This document shows positions 53,338 to 62,637 of a DNA stretch of 64,000 bases, piece after piece. Numbering within the stretch: position 1 is the stretch's first letter; every line of letters begins with the position of its first letter. Source of the stretch: Martelella mediterranea (GTDB lineage Bacteria; Pseudomonadota; Alphaproteobacteria; Rhizobiales; Rhizobiaceae); NCBI RefSeq assembly GCF_021021415.1, contig NZ_JAINWJ010000048.1:1-64000 (forward strand), read 5' to 3'. The position numbers and the translations under genes were made by a program. A model generated the notes under the pieces. The model was not told the origin of the DNA and made no database searches. It was given only the letters and a program-made list of their open reading frames with translations.

Positions 53338-53543
53338 CTCGTCCAACCCTGTTTCGACAGGCGTGATAGACCCGCATTCGTTGGGAACCAACGAAATCTG
53401 TAGAAGATTTTTTCTTTCTGTGGCTTCAATCGACGGTCCGGAAGACGAATTTTTCTCCGGCTAGGCTCTCGCCCTTCAAGGGAGGTTTTCCGGCGCAGCA
53501 TCCATGCTAATGATAGCGGCAGAATGGTAGGGAAAGCACGCTC

Positions 53544-54743
53544 ATGTCGCTTCAGGAAAAACGCATCCTTCTGATCATCGCCGGCGGCATCGCGGCTTAC
53601 AAAAGCCTCGACCTGATCCGGCGGCTGAAGGAGCGGGGCGCGGCGGTGACCCCGATAATGACCGCGGCGGCGCAGGAATTCATCACGCCGCTTGCCGTCG
53701 GCGCGCTGACGGGCGGGCATGTGTTCACCGATCTGTTCTCGCGCGAGGACGAGCAGGATGTCGGCCATATCCGGCTCGCCCGCGAGCATGACCTGATCGT
53801 CGTCGCCCCCGCCACCGCCAGCCTGATGGCGAAGATGGCGGCCGGGATCGCCGATGATCTCGCCGGCGCGGTGCTTCTGGCGCGCGATTGCCCGGTGATG
53901 ATCGCGCCCGCCATGAACCCGAAAATGTGGACTGCCGCGCCGACTTCGCGCAACCTCGCGACCCTCGTCGGCGACGGCATCATGACCCTCGGCCCGATGG
54001 CGGGCGAAATGGCCGAGCGCGGCGAGGCCGGAACGGGCCGGATGGCCGAACCGCTCGAAATCGTCGCTGCCGTCGAAGCGTTTTTCGACGAAGCGCCAAA
54101 GCCGCTTGCCGGCCGCCGCGCGGTCGTCACTTCCGGCCCGACGGTCGAAGCGATCGATCCCGTGCGCTATATCGCCAACCGCTCCTCCGGCCGTCAGGGC
54201 CACGCGATTGCCGCAGCCCTTGCCCGGCTCGGCGCGGAGGTCACGCTGGTCGCAGGTCCGGTCAATATCGCCGATCCCGCAGGCGTCACCACCGTGCATG
54301 TCGAAAGCGCGCGCGAGATGCTCGCCGCGGTGGAGGTCGCGCTGCCCGCCGATATCGCGGTCATGGTCGCGGCGGTATCGGACTGGCGGGCGGAGGATGC
54401 CGCCCCGCAGAAGATGAAGAAGAAGCCCGGCGAGGCCCCGCCGCCGCTGAAACTGGTCGAAAACCCCGATATCCTGAAAACCGTCGGCCATCATCCAGAC
54501 CGCCCGGCGCTGGTCGTCGGCTTTGCCGCCGAAACCAACGACGTCGCCGCCTATGCCCGCGACAAGCTCGACCGCAAGGGCGCCGACCTGATCGTCGCCA
54601 ACGACGTGTCGGAAGAAGGCGTCATGGGCGGCCAGCGCAATCGGGTCACGCTGGTGACAAAGGATGGCGTGGAGGATTGGCCGGATATGGACAAGACCGA
54701 CGTTGCCGAGCGGCTTGCCGCATGGATCGCGGGCCGGTTTTAG
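53544..54743 (+). CDS. coaBC: Coenzyme A biosynthesis bifunctional protein CoaBC (Dfp)
   Basis: A 399-residue fusion: phosphopantothenoylcysteine decarboxylase (CoaC, residues 1-180) and synthetase (CoaB, residues 185-399). CoaC signatures: IAGGIAAYKSLDLIRRL at the start, and APAMNPKMW with the catalytic Asn. CoaB: TSGPTVEAIDPVRYIANRSS and AVSDWRAEDA. It lies downstream of nothing obvious and converges on the sensor kinase gene. Confidence 0.95.
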   Translation: MSLQEKRILLIIAGGIAAYKSLDLIRRLKERGAAVTPIMTAAAQEFITPLAVGALTGGHVFTDLFSREDEQDVGHIRLAREHDLIVVAPATASLMAKMAAGIADDLAGAVLLARDCPVMIAPAMNPKMWTAAPTSRNLATLVGDGIMTLGPMAGEMAERGEAGTGRMAEPLEIVAAVEAFFDEAPKPLAGRRAVVTSGPTVEAIDPVRYIANRSSGRQGHAIAAALARLGAEVTLVAGPVNIADPAGVTTVHVESAREMLAAVEVALPADIAVMVAAVSDWRAEDAAPQKMKKKPGEAPPPLKLVENPDILKTVGHHPDRPALVVGFAAETNDVAAYARDKLDRKGADLIVANDVSEEGVMGGQRNRVTLVTKDGVEDWPDMDKTDVAERLAAWIAGRF

Positions 54744-54770
54744 AACCTCTCCCCATACGCAAAGCTGCCC

Positions 54771-56063
54771 TCACTCCGTCTCCATCCGCCAGCGCGGCCA
54801 GGTGATGGTGATGCGGGCGCCGCCGTCGTTTTCGAAGGCGAGCGTCGCGCCGGCGCGTTCCAGCAGCGTCTTGGCGATGAACAGGCCGAGACCCAGCCCG
54901 CCGGCCCGGTTGGCGCCCTCGCGATCGGGTTGGCGGTCCGAGACGAAGGGATCGCCAATGCGCGCGAGAATGTCCGGCGCGAAGCCGCCGCCATCGTCGC
55001 TGACGGTGATGGTCACGCGCGTGGCATCGTGGCGCGCCTCGATTTTCACCGCCCGCCCGGCATGTTCGACGGCGTTTTCGATGATGTTGCCAAGGCCGTA
55101 AAGCACTGCCGGGTTGCGCTGGCCAACCGGTTCCGGGCCGTCGCCCTCGATGCTGATCTCCATTTCCGCAACAAACGGCCGGTGGGGGGCCGCGGCCTCC
55201 TCCAGCAGCGAGGACAGCGGCAGCCGGCGCATATGGCTCTCGTCCTCCTTGGAAAGCGAGGCGAGCCGGGAAAGAATGTCGCGGCAGCGCTGGCTCTGGC
55301 TGACGAGCAGTTGCACATCCTCGCCATGGTCCGGATCATCGCCGAGCGCACGCGCCATCTCCTTGGCCACGACCGAGATCGTGGCAAGCGGCGTTCCGAG
55401 TTCATGGGCGGCGGCGGCGGCCAGACCGTCGAGCTGGGACAGGTGCTGCTCGCGCTGCAGCACCAGCTCGGTCGCCGCCAGCGCATCCGAGATCTGCTCG
55501 GCCTCCAGCGAGATCCGGTGGGCGTAGAAGGCGGCGAAGCTCAGCATCGAGACGATCCCGATCCAGATGCCGAATTTCAGCACCGGCTCGATCTGGAGCG
55601 AAAGCCCCTCATACCAGGGCAGCGGAAACGGCTCGATCGCCAGCACGGAAACGCCCGCGACCGCAAGCACCAGAAGCGCCATGGCATGGCGCAGCGGCAG
55701 CGCAGTGAAGGAAATGATCACCGGCACCGAAATCAGCGGCACGAACGGATTGGCAAGCCCGCCGGTCAGGTAAAGCAGGGCGGTAAGCTGGGCGAGGTCG
55801 AAGCCGAGCAGGGCGAAGGCGAAGCGCGGCTCCACCCGCTGTGTCGCCGGAAAGCGCAGCGTCAGGATCAGATTGCCGAGCGCGAGCGCCGCGATCAGCG
55901 CGAAGACGGGAATGATCGGCATCGAGAAGTCGATGCCGAAGGCCACGAAGGTCGCGGTCGTGGTCTGGCCCGCCACCGCCAGCCAGCGTAGCCGCACCAG
56001 CGTCTGCAGACGCAGGCTGCGGCGGCGTTCCTTCTCCAGCATTTCCGGTGGCGGCGCCCTCAT
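54771..56063 (-). CDS. actS: ActS/RegB/PrrB-family redox sensor histidine kinase
   Basis: A 430-residue membrane kinase. About six transmembrane helices (residues 25-190) include GGLANPFVPLISVP, the quinone-linked GGxxNPF motif of RegB. The H-box is AAHELGTPLATISV, and the redox-sensing cysteine is in SQRCRDILSRL. N-, G1- and G2-boxes (NIIENAVEHA, DDGGGFAPDIL, GGLGLGLFIAKTLL) are complete. The start at 56063 follows hrpB by 13 bp, so they are co-transcribed. Its usual partner ActR is not adjacent. Confidence 0.93.
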   Translation of the reverse strand: MRAPPPEMLEKERRRSLRLQTLVRLRWLAVAGQTTTATFVAFGIDFSMPIIPVFALIAALALGNLILTLRFPATQRVEPRFAFALLGFDLAQLTALLYLTGGLANPFVPLISVPVIISFTALPLRHAMALLVLAVAGVSVLAIEPFPLPWYEGLSLQIEPVLKFGIWIGIVSMLSFAAFYAHRISLEAEQISDALAATELVLQREQHLSQLDGLAAAAAHELGTPLATISVVAKEMARALGDDPDHGEDVQLLVSQSQRCRDILSRLASLSKEDESHMRRLPLSSLLEEAAAPHRPFVAEMEISIEGDGPEPVGQRNPAVLYGLGNIIENAVEHAGRAVKIEARHDATRVTITVSDDGGGFAPDILARIGDPFVSDRQPDREGANRAGGLGLGLFIAKTLLERAGATLAFENDGGARITITWPRWRMETE

Positions 56064-56076
56064 GGCCTGTCTCCTG

Positions 56077-58539
56077 TCACGTTCCGCGCGGCTTGGCCCT
56101 GCGCGTTGCTTCGGCCTCGGCCGGGTTTTCCGGCCAGAGATGTTTCGGGTAGCGCCCGCGCATATCGGCGCGCACATCCTTCCACGACCCCGCCCAGAAA
56201 CCGGGAAGATCGCGGGTGGTCTGGATCGGCCGTCCGGCGGGCGAGGTCAGTTCCAGAAGCAGCGGCACGCCGCCGGCAATCGTCGGATGGGCCTTCAGCC
56301 CGTAGAGCATCTGCACCCGGATCGACAGCACCGGCTCGTCGCCATCATAGCGGATCGGCAGCCGGTCGCCGGTGGGCGCGGTGAAATGGGTGGGCGCCAG
56401 CCGGTCGAGATCGGCGGCGAGCGGATAGGGCAGCAGCGATTTGAGCCCGTCCGTCAGGCTTTTGGGCGTAACCGCCGCAAGCGACGTCTGGCCGGTCTGG
56501 AACGGCGTGAACCAGGCATCGAGGCTGTCGAGCAACCCGTCATCGCTGACATCCGGCCAGGGCGGACCAAGCTTGCGGTGCAGAAAGCCGATGCGCTCTC
56601 TCAGATGCGCCGCCTCCTTCGGAAGATCGATCAGCGCAAGTCCGTGCTGGCGCAGGCCCTCTGCCAGCGCCGCGGCCGCCTGTTCGCCCGCGGGTTTCTT
56701 GACCGCGCGTTCGGAAAGCACCAGCGCGCCGAGCCGGCGGACATGGCGGGCGCGCACCGACAGGCTGTCGCGGTCGAACACGCATTCCTCCAGCGTCTCG
56801 ATCCCCGGCTGCGCCTCGATAACGGCGCGCGACAGCGGGCAGGCGGCGAGAATCCGTCCGCGCGCGGCCGATCCGGTCAGATCGGCGATCACCAGAAAAT
56901 CCTGGCCGGCGAGCGGATCGTCCTCGGCAAGCTCCGCCCCGCGCCCGTTCGCCATCAAATAGCGCCCGAGCCCGCCGCGCGCCATCGCGATCCGGTCGGG
57001 AAAGGCGTGGATCAGCGCTTCGCCGGGGTCGAACGGGCCGTCCGCGCGGACGTTGCCCGCCGCCTTCGCGATCCGGCTGGCCAGACCGCGCGCGGCCTCG
57101 GCGCGGGGCGACCGATCGGCGGCAAACCGGCGCAGCCGCTCCGACAGATCGATGCCGGTGCCGCCAAGCCCCTGCTCGCTCATCAGCACGGCAAGCCGCG
57201 CGGCGTCTCGGGCATGCCCCTCGCGGCCGGCCTTGATCACCATGGCGGCAAGGCGCGGCGGCAGCGACAGCGCGCGGATGCGTTCGCCGGTTTCGGTCAG
57301 TCGGTCATCCTCTCCCAGCGCTCCGAGCGACTTAAGCAACTTCCTCGCCTCGGCAAGGGCCGGCGCGGGCGGCTGGTCGGGAAAGGCAAGCTGGGCGGGG
57401 TCGGTGACGCCCCAATGGGCGAGATCGAGCACGAGGCCGGAGAGATCGGATTTCATGATTTCCGGCGGGCTGAAGGGGGCAAGGGCCGCGGTCTGGCCCT
57501 CATGCCAGAGCCGCAACGCAATCCCCGGCGCGGTGCGCCCCGCGCGGCCGGCGCGCTGGTCGGCGGCCGCGCGCGAGACCTTCACGGTTTCCAGCCTTGT
57601 GATGCCGGTGGCTGGCTCATAGGCGGGCTGGCGCTGCAAGCCGCTGTCGATGACGATGGTGACGCCGTCAATGGTGATCGAGGTTTCGGCGATCGAGGTG
57701 GCGAGCACCACCTTGCGGCGGCCCGCCGGCGCGGGCCTGATCGCGGCATCCTGCTCGGCGCGGGTGAGATTGCCGTAAAGCGGCGCGATATCGGTGTCCT
57801 CCCCCACCCTTCCCTCCAGTCGCTCGGCGGTGCGGCGGATTTCGGCCTGGCCCGGCAGGAAGGCAAGGATCGAGCCGTCTTCGGTCGCGAGCATGGCGCG
57901 CACGGCATCGCTCACGCTGTCCTCGATGCGCGCTTGCGGCGGCCGGGCCTGATAGCGAAGCTCGACCGGATAGGCCCTGCCCTTGCTTTCGATCACCGGC
58001 GCATCGCCGAGAAGGGCGGCGATCCGGGCAACATCCAGCGTCGCCGACATCACCAGCACCTTCAAGTCCTCGCGTAGGCCCGCGCGGATATCGAGGGCCA
58101 GCGCCAGCCCGAAATCGGCGTCGAGCGAGCGCTCGTGAAACTCGTCGAAGATCAGCGTCGAAATGTCGGAAAGCTCGGGGTCTTCCAGCGCCATGCGGGC
58201 AAACACGCCCTCTGTCACCACCTCGATGCGGGTTTTGGCCGAGACTTTGGTGTCGAGCCGCATGCGGTAGCCGACGGTGCCGCCGGGCTCCTCGCCGAGA
58301 AGGGATGCCATGCGAAAGGCGCTGGCGCGGGCGGCAAGCCTTCGCGGCTCCAGCAGGATGATCCTGCCCGGCGGGCCGTGCTCCAGAAGGTGCAGCGGCA
58401 CCAGCGTGGTCTTGCCGGCGCCCGGCGGCGCGGACAGAACCGCGCGGCCATGGCGCTTCAGCGCCGCCGTCAGCGGCTCCAGCACGGCGGTGACGGGCAG
58501 CGCCCTGGTTTCATCCTTCATATCCGCGCGGTCCTGCAT
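56077..58539 (-). CDS. hrpB: ATP-dependent RNA helicase HrpB
   Basis: An 820-residue DEAH-box helicase. Motif I LSAPPGAGKTTLVPLHLLE, motif II FDEFHERSLDADFG, motif III VMSATLDVARIA and motif VI DQRAGRAGRTAPG are intact, followed by HA2/OB regions and the C-terminal HrpB domain (LAPTHFTAPTGDRLPIRY). AGGAGG nine bases before the ATG at 58539 sets the start. It precedes actS. Confidence 0.95.
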   Translation of the reverse strand: MQDRADMKDETRALPVTAVLEPLTAALKRHGRAVLSAPPGAGKTTLVPLHLLEHGPPGRIILLEPRRLAARASAFRMASLLGEEPGGTVGYRMRLDTKVSAKTRIEVVTEGVFARMALEDPELSDISTLIFDEFHERSLDADFGLALALDIRAGLREDLKVLVMSATLDVARIAALLGDAPVIESKGRAYPVELRYQARPPQARIEDSVSDAVRAMLATEDGSILAFLPGQAEIRRTAERLEGRVGEDTDIAPLYGNLTRAEQDAAIRPAPAGRRKVVLATSIAETSITIDGVTIVIDSGLQRQPAYEPATGITRLETVKVSRAAADQRAGRAGRTAPGIALRLWHEGQTAALAPFSPPEIMKSDLSGLVLDLAHWGVTDPAQLAFPDQPPAPALAEARKLLKSLGALGEDDRLTETGERIRALSLPPRLAAMVIKAGREGHARDAARLAVLMSEQGLGGTGIDLSERLRRFAADRSPRAEAARGLASRIAKAAGNVRADGPFDPGEALIHAFPDRIAMARGGLGRYLMANGRGAELAEDDPLAGQDFLVIADLTGSAARGRILAACPLSRAVIEAQPGIETLEECVFDRDSLSVRARHVRRLGALVLSERAVKKPAGEQAAAALAEGLRQHGLALIDLPKEAAHLRERIGFLHRKLGPPWPDVSDDGLLDSLDAWFTPFQTGQTSLAAVTPKSLTDGLKSLLPYPLAADLDRLAPTHFTAPTGDRLPIRYDGDEPVLSIRVQMLYGLKAHPTIAGGVPLLLELTSPAGRPIQTTRDLPGFWAGSWKDVRADMRGRYPKHLWPENPAEAEATRRAKPRGT

Positions 58540-58633
58540 TGCATCCGCCTCCTGATAGAGCAAAAGCGGCTTTCGGGCAAAGCGTGGTTTGACGGTGTGC
58601 GATCACAGCCTTTCTTCACAAAGTCACATTAAA

Positions 58634-58688
58634 AGATAACATAATATCTTCACATTGATTGATTATGGGTAATCACGATGTTAATCAC
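58634..58688 (+). promoter_or_regulatory. Operator-like repeats before the DeoR gene
   Basis: An AT-rich stretch holds AGATA-N6-TATCT (58634-58649), a perfect GATTA-TGGG-TAATC palindrome (58661-58674) and two direct TAATCAC copies 12 bp apart (58670-58676 and 58682-58688). They lie 30-80 bp before the TTG start, as expected of autoregulation. Confidence 0.45.
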
Positions 58689-58716
58689 TCATCATGCAAA
58701 TGCGTGAGGATGTCCA

Positions 58717-59484
58717 TTGAAACTCGATGACCGCCGTCGGGACATCGTTGATCTGCTGGTCGAGGAAGGCACGGTCTCGCTCGATGACCTGGCATTGCGC
58801 TTTGCCGTCTCAAAGATGACGATCCACCGCGATCTGGATGATCTTGAGGCCGAGGGCCTGCTGCGCAAGGTGCGCGGCGGTGCCACGATCGAGGCGAGCG
58901 GCCAGTTCGAAAGCGATTATCGCTACCGCGCGAAGATGGCGCCGGCGCTGAAAAGCGCGATCGCGCACCGCGCCGCCGATTTCATCGAGTCCGGTATGAG
59001 CGTGATGGTCGATGACGGATCGACCTCGGAGGCGGTCATTCCCTTCCTGATCGAAAAGCGGCCGCTGACGGTGATCACCAACAATCTTTCGATCGTCAAT
59101 GGGCTTTCGGGGCAGGGCGGCATCAGCCTGATCGCGCTTGGCGGCGATTTTTCCAAGAAGTTCAATGGCTTCTTCGGGGTCATCACAATTGCCACGCTGT
59201 CAGACCTGCGCGCCGATATCGCGCTGATCACCAGTTCCTCGATCCATGGTCGCATCGCCTGCCACCAGGATCAGGAAGTGCTGCAGGTCAAGCGCGCGAT
59301 GATGGCGGTCGCGCAGAAATCCTATCTGATGGCCGACCACAACAAGTTCGGCCGCACCGCCCTGCACCGGCTGGCCGATCTCGATGCCTTCGCCGGCGTG
59401 GTGACGAGCCGCGCGCTGCCCGAAGACCAGGCCGCGGAACTGACCAGCCAGGGCATAGAATTGTATTTCGCAGAGGAAGAGTGA
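58717..59484 (+). CDS. DeoR/GlpR-family regulator of the isomerase module
   Basis: A 255-residue DeoR-type regulator. N-terminal HTH: EEGTVSLDDLALRFAVSKMT with the recognition helix KMTIHRDLDDLEAEGLLRK. The C-terminal sensor has VDDGSTSEAVIPFLIEKRPL and VAQKSYLMADHNKFGRTALH. The start is TTG at 58717, with GAGGA eight bases upstream. It is 3 bp from the TpiA paralog gene, so it likely regulates the three-gene operon. Similar to EryR-type proteins of erythritol loci. Confidence 0.9.
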   Translation: MKLDDRRRDIVDLLVEEGTVSLDDLALRFAVSKMTIHRDLDDLEAEGLLRKVRGGATIEASGQFESDYRYRAKMAPALKSAIAHRAADFIESGMSVMVDDGSTSEAVIPFLIEKRPLTVITNNLSIVNGLSGQGGISLIALGGDFSKKFNGFFGVITIATLSDLRADIALITSSSIHGRIACHQDQEVLQVKRAMMAVAQKSYLMADHNKFGRTALHRLADLDAFAGVVTSRALPEDQAAELTSQGIELYFAEEE

Positions 59485-59487
59485 GCG

Positions 59488-60252
59488 ATGGCACGGTTTG
59501 ACCGGTTCTTTGTCGGAACCAGCTGGAAGATGAACAAGACGCTGTCCGAGGCCGTCGCCTATGCCGATGCGCTCGCCGTCGCCAAGAGCGACGACCGCAT
59601 CCAGCGCTTCGTCATCCCGCCTTTCACCGCGATCCGCGAGGTCAAGGCGCGGCTGGCGGATGCCGATGTGCTGGTCGGCGCGCAGAACATGCATTGGGAC
59701 GATCGCGGCGCGTGGACCGGCGAAATTTCTCCCGTGATGCTCGCCGATTGCGGCATGGATATCGTCGAGCTCGGCCATTCGGAGCGGCGCGCCAATTTTG
59801 GCGAGACCGACGAAACCGTCGGCCTGAAGACCGAAGCTGCGGTGCGCCACGGCATGATCCCGCTGATCTGCATCGGCGAGACCGAGGCGGAAAAGGATGC
59901 CGGCCGCGCCGATGACGTGCTGCATGCCCAGGTCGAGGCCGCGCTTTCGCGTCTCAGCGACGAGCAGAAGCAGGCCGAGATCATCTTCGCCTACGAGCCG
60001 GTCTGGGCGATCGGCGAGCGCGGCCATCCGGCCACGCCCGATTATGCCGAAGCGCGCCAGGCCAAGATCATCGACACCACGCGGCTTGTGACCGGCCGCG
60101 AACTGCCCTGCCTCTACGGCGGCAGCGTCAACCCCGGAAACTGCGCCGAAATGATCGCCTGCGACCATGTCGACGGGCTGTTCATCGGCCGTTCCGCCTG
60201 GCATGTCGAGGGCTATCTCGACATTCTGGAGCGGGTCGCGAAGGTCATCTGA
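59488..60252 (+). CDS. Triose-phosphate isomerase paralog (EryH/TpiB-like)
   Basis: A 254-residue TIM-barrel isomerase. Catalytic residues are conserved: [12 protein letters not shown] (His) and [13 protein letters not shown] (Glu). The N terminus reads [20 protein letters not shown] rather than the GNWKMNG of housekeeping TpiA. That form occurs in EryH/TpiB, the isomerase for L-erythrulose-1-phosphate in rhizobial and Brucella erythritol breakdown. Flanking DeoR and RpiB paralogs support this. A role as plain TpiA is not excluded. Confidence 0.85.
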   Translation: MARFDRFFVGTSWKMNKTLSEAVAYADALAVAKSDDRIQRFVIPPFTAIREVKARLADADVLVGAQNMHWDDRGAWTGEISPVMLADCGMDIVELGHSERRANFGETDETVGLKTEAAVRHGMIPLICIGETEAEKDAGRADDVLHAQVEAALSRLSDEQKQAEIIFAYEPVWAIGERGHPATPDYAEARQAKIIDTTRLVTGRELPCLYGGSVNPGNCAEMIACDHVDGLFIGRSAWHVEGYLDILERVAKVI

Positions 60253-60280
60253 ACCCCTATTCTCTCGAAAGGAAAACACC

Positions 60281-60745
60281 ATGAAGATTGCAGTCGCAGG
60301 AGACAGCGCCGGCGCCCCGCTCGCCAAGGTCATCGCCGAGCATCTGGCCGGCCGCGAAGGGTTCACCGTCTCCGAACTCAGCACACCGCCCAACAATGGC
60401 AACGAATATTACGCCAACCTGGCCGACCGCGTGACCGCCGGCATTCTGGACGGCACCTATGACCGGGCTATCCTCTGCTGCGGCACGGGCATCGGCGTCG
60501 CGATCTCGGCCAACAAGGTTCCGGGCATCCGCGCAGCCCAGACCCACGATACCTATTCGGCCGAACGCGCGGCGCTCTCCAACAACGCCCAGGTCATCAC
60601 CATGGGCGCGCGCGTGATCGGAACAGAGCTGGCGAAATCGATCGCCGATGCTTATCTCGCCTGCGAATTCGACCCCAACGGCCGCTCCGCCGGCAATGTC
60701 CAGGCGATCAACGATCTGGACGCGAAGTACAACGCCAAGGGTTGA
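60281..60745 (+). CDS. Ribose-5-phosphate isomerase B paralog (EryI/RpiB-like)
   Basis: A 154-residue RpiB/LacAB isomerase. The N-terminal [18 protein letters not shown], the catalytic cysteine in [20 protein letters not shown] and the [20 protein letters not shown] block are typical. Its position behind DeoR and the TpiA paralog matches EryI, which handles D-erythrulose-4-phosphate. RBS AAAGGAAA lies 6 bases before the ATG at 60281. Confidence 0.88.
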   Translation: MKIAVAGDSAGAPLAKVIAEHLAGREGFTVSELSTPPNNGNEYYANLADRVTAGILDGTYDRAILCCGTGIGVAISANKVPGIRAAQTHDTYSAERAALSNNAQVITMGARVIGTELAKSIADAYLACEFDPNGRSAGNVQAINDLDAKYNAKG

Positions 60746-60765
60746 TTTGGCGGGAGACTTGCCTT

Positions 60766-60779
60766 GCCCCTTGAGGGGC
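60766..60779. terminator. Hairpin after rpiB paralog (repeat core)
   Basis: GCCCC-TTGA-GGGGC between two converging genes. It shares the CCCCTTGAGGGG core of the palindromic repeat family. Confidence 0.45.
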
Positions 60780-60841
60780 GAGGCGGCTTTCACAGGCGTT
60801 TCCGGATTGCTCTTTTCACCCTTACGCTCCGAAGATCACCG

Positions 60842-62128
60842 TTACACCTCCCCCGCGAACGCCTCGTCCTTGCCGATCAACGCCAGGCCGTGGGCGATCG
60901 ACAGCAGTTCGCCGCCGGTCTCGATGTCGGAAAACCGGTTCTCGAAAATCCGGCGCACCGCCGGCACGAAGGAGGTGCCGCCGGTGAGGAACACCTTGTC
61001 GATATCCCTCGGCGACAGCCCGGCGTCGACGATGGCCTCGTCCAGCGTCGCCTCCATCTGGGCGAGCTCGCCAGCGATCCAGCCTTCGAAATCCGCGCGG
61101 CGGATTGTACGGCGGCTTTCGCGGCCAAGCGGCGCGAAGAAGAAGTCGGCCTCGTCGGCCTCCGACAGCGCCCGCTTGGCGGCCGAGACGGCTTCATAGA
61201 GCGGATAGCCCTCGTCATTCTCGATCAGCTCGATGAACAGTTCCAGCGCGTCCGGATCGGTCGCGTCGCGCACCAGGCTTTTGAGATCGGTGAAGTCGCG
61301 GGTGGTCTTGAAGATCGAAAGCTGGCTCCAGCGGCCGAAATTGGCGTAATAGTTCGACGGCACGTCGAGCGTCTTGCCGAAGCTTCTGTAATGCGTGCCC
61401 TTGCCGATCATCGGGCTCACCACATTGTCGATGATCCGGTAGTCGAACATGTCGCCGGCAACGCCGACGCCGGAATGCGACAGCGGCTCGGCGGAAAGCT
61501 TTCCGGCGGCCCTCGAAAACCGGATGATCGAATAGTCGGTGGTGCCGCCGCCAAAGTCCGCGACCAGAACATTGGCATCGCTCGTCAGCCGCTCGGCGAA
61601 ATACCAGGCCGCCGCCACCGGCTCCAGCACGAAGCGGATTTCGGGAAAGCCGAAGCGCGACAGCGCGTCGTTGTAGCGGTCCAGCGCCAGCGCCTCGTCG
61701 GCGCCGATGCCGGCAAAGCGCACCGGCCGGCCGGCGACTACGCGCGACACATCGGACGGCCAGCCGTCGCCGGCATAGGTCATCAGCTTTTCCAGAAACA
61801 CCGCCATCAGGTCAGAGAACGTATGCCGGCGGCCGAGCACCGCCGTCTCCTTGAACAGCGGGCTTGCCGCATAGGTCTTGATCGATTGCAGGAACCGGCA
61901 CTCGCCGGGATGGTCGATCAGCGTGCGGATCGCCGCAGCACCCGCCTCGGTCGCCAGCGGCGCGCCGAAGCCCGCCTGCCGGTCCTTCATGAAGGACAGG
62001 CAGGTGCGCATCGTATCGGTGATCCCGGCGCGGCTTTCGAAGGAGAGCGACCGGGTCTCGCCGGCGTTTTCGCCGGGGACCGCGATCACGGTGTTGGTCG
62101 TGCCAAAGTCGAGGCCGAGCGCGGTCAT
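60842..62128 (-). CDS. YegD-like Hsp70 family protein
   Basis: A 428-residue protein with the Hsp70/actin ATPase fold: LGLDFGTTNTVIAVPG (phosphate 1), VADFGGGTTDYSIIRF (phosphate 2) and LTGGTSFVPAVRRIFE (adenosine). There is no substrate-binding domain of DnaK type, so it is not a standard chaperone. No DnaJ or GrpE gene is nearby. The family resembles E. coli YegD; function unknown. Confidence 0.88.
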   Translation of the reverse strand: MTALGLDFGTTNTVIAVPGENAGETRSLSFESRAGITDTMRTCLSFMKDRQAGFGAPLATEAGAAAIRTLIDHPGECRFLQSIKTYAASPLFKETAVLGRRHTFSDLMAVFLEKLMTYAGDGWPSDVSRVVAGRPVRFAGIGADEALALDRYNDALSRFGFPEIRFVLEPVAAAWYFAERLTSDANVLVADFGGGTTDYSIIRFSRAAGKLSAEPLSHSGVGVAGDMFDYRIIDNVVSPMIGKGTHYRSFGKTLDVPSNYYANFGRWSQLSIFKTTRDFTDLKSLVRDATDPDALELFIELIENDEGYPLYEAVSAAKRALSEADEADFFFAPLGRESRRTIRRADFEGWIAGELAQMEATLDEAIVDAGLSPRDIDKVFLTGGTSFVPAVRRIFENRFSDIETGGELLSIAHGLALIGKDEAFAGEV

Positions 62129-62283
62129 GGGGCTTATCCTGTCATGGTGGGCAAAGGGCGGCGGTTATACGTCGGCGGCGGGCGATTGCAAGACCCACAG
62201 CGAATTTTCAGCGATAAACCTATGCGTGTCGGCGGCTGCGGTGAAGCCGTGTATGATGCGGCCGGCATAAACAGGAGGACCCC

Positions 62284-62631
62284 ATGAAAGCCGCAACCCT
62301 CACTGCAATCGCGCTGTCGCTCGCCGCCCTTCCCGCCGTGGCGGAGGACAAGGTTTCGCTCGACCTTCCCGAAGGGACCACCGAGATTTCGGCCAGCTAT
62401 GACTGCGGCGATTTCACGCTCGACGCCCGCTACATCAATGGCGGCCAGATCATGCTTGCCGAGCTGCAATGGCCCGATAACCACATCATCGCGGCCGAAG
62501 TGATCGCGGCCTCCGGCGCGCGCTATGCCGCCGGGCCCTATGTCTGGTGGAGCAAGGGCGATGACGGCACGCTGTACGACGTGACCAAGGGCGAGAACGA
62601 TCCGGGCATCGCCTGCACCGGAAAATCCTGA
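62284..62631 (+). CDS. MliC-like secreted protein (lysozyme inhibitor family)
   Basis: A 115-residue protein with a signal peptide (MKAATLTAIALSLAALPAVA) and a compact beta domain: YDCGDFTLDARYINGGQIML, ASGARYAAGPYVWWSKGDDG, and a final Cys in GIACTGKS. The Cys pair and SGARY...WW-KG pattern resemble MliC/PliC inhibitors of C-type lysozyme. No lipobox, so it is periplasmic. The AAA ATPase gene starts 6 bp later. Confidence 0.75.
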   Translation: MKAATLTAIALSLAALPAVAEDKVSLDLPEGTTEISASYDCGDFTLDARYINGGQIMLAELQWPDNHIIAAEVIAASGARYAAGPYVWWSKGDDGTLYDVTKGENDPGIACTGKS

Positions 62632-62637
62632 GGCGCA

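Noticed and set aside
55873-58077. 734-codon open frame antisense to hrpB and actS
   Set aside because: Shadow frame crossing two well-defined genes; no start signal or domain.
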